Origin: Muscardinus avellanarius | Taxonomy: Eukaryota > Chordata > Mammalia > Rodentia > Gliridae | Assembly (NCBI GenBank): GCA_963383645.1 | Contig: OY726573.1 | Coordinates: 14,590,989-14,654,988 of the forward strand | DNA length: 64,000 bases | Direction of reading: 5' to 3' | In this document: one piece after another, positions 63,697 to 64,000 of the stretch | Layout of the letters: every line of letters starts with the position of its first letter | How positions within the stretch are numbered: the first letter of the stretch is position 1 | Program-made: the position numbers and the translations under genes | The notes under the pieces: model-generated | The model's input: the letters and a program-made list of their open reading frames with translations, nothing else | The model's database searches: none | Told to the model about the DNA's origin: nothing

Positions 63697-64000
63697 CAGG
63701 ACTGGGGATGGAACCCAGGGACATTCTACCTTCGAGCTATACCCCCCCTTTCTTTCTTTCTTTCTTTCTCTCTTTCTTTCTTTTTAATCTGGGCGTGGTG
63801 GCACAAACTTGTAATCCCAGCGCTTGGAAGGCTGAGACAGGAGGATCGCACAGGTTCGAAGCCAGCCTCAGCTACTTAGTGAGGCTCTCAGCAACTTAGT
63901 GAGACCCTGTTTCCAAACAAAAAAAATATAAAGTAGGTCTGGGAGTACAGCCTGGAGGTAGAAAGACCCTGGGTTCCACCCCCAGAACCACAAATATATG
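63697..64000. mobile_element. minus ID half, (CTTT)n and plus-strand SINE running off the window
   Basis: ID half 63697-63747, (CTTT)n 63748-63783, then a type-2 dimer 63788 to about 63990. Confidence 0.85.

Noticed and set aside
18584..64000. Search for MYH10 or other neighbouring exons
   Set aside because: No myosin motor or other recognisable exon was found on either strand. The MYH10 neighbourhood is only inferred from remembered human synteny.

Overview
This is a mammalian nuclear window, almost certainly from a squirrel-family rodent (Sciuridae: ground squirrel, marmot or relative). The sign is the very dense dimeric SINE in which a 7SL/B1-like left half is joined through an A-rich linker to a tRNA-like ID right half (the B1-dID type). 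I count roughly 120 copies or part-copies on both strands. With simple repeats, L1 pieces and endogenous retroviral sequence they fill most of the 64 kb. The family-level identification is inference from recalled SINE distribution.

The only host protein gene I can support is CCDC42 on the + strand. Its last three coding exons are 8956-9177, 9269-9427 and 18506-18583. All are phase 0, with clean AG/GT borders, a TAA stop and an ATTAAA poly(A) signal at 18761. They encode 152 residues, about the C-terminal half of the roughly 316-residue protein. The earlier exons lie left of the window. The last intron is 9.1 kb, swollen by SINEs and by a degraded class I provirus in antisense orientation (12.15-17.77 kb) with both LTRs, a tRNA-Phe primer-binding site, gag, a protease remnant and env. 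From memory of human 17p13.1, the region right of CCDC42 corresponds to the gene-poor interval before MYH10. Nothing here looks like a MYH10 exon.

The region 18.8-64 kb is intergenic. It holds SINE nests, microsatellites, remnants of old repeats (MIR, MER5A-like hAT, MaLR LTRs, old L1), two same-family solo LTRs (5646-6014 minus and 61063-61423 plus) and a 0.73 kb pure purine tract (34.2-34.97 kb). One unique-sequence block at 43.1-43.95 kb looks regulatory: GC box, CCAAT box, perfect CArG box, MEF2/TATA-like site, AT-rich homeobox/FOX-like motifs and a long C-rich tract.

The most interesting structure is at 54264-56980. It appears to be a complete 2.7 kb L1-derived element on the minus strand that carries a 5' UTR with a YY1 site and tandem monomers, a nearly intact ORF1 and a 3' UTR. 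In place of ORF2 it has only an inverted ORF2 fragment. It is bounded by an apparent target-site duplication. A second, 5'-truncated copy at about 6293-6679 shares the same unusual 3' region, so this half-L1 form may have moved as a unit. The second strongest observation is a SINE subfamily that has lost the usual right-half B box and carries a TTCNNNGAA palindrome instead.
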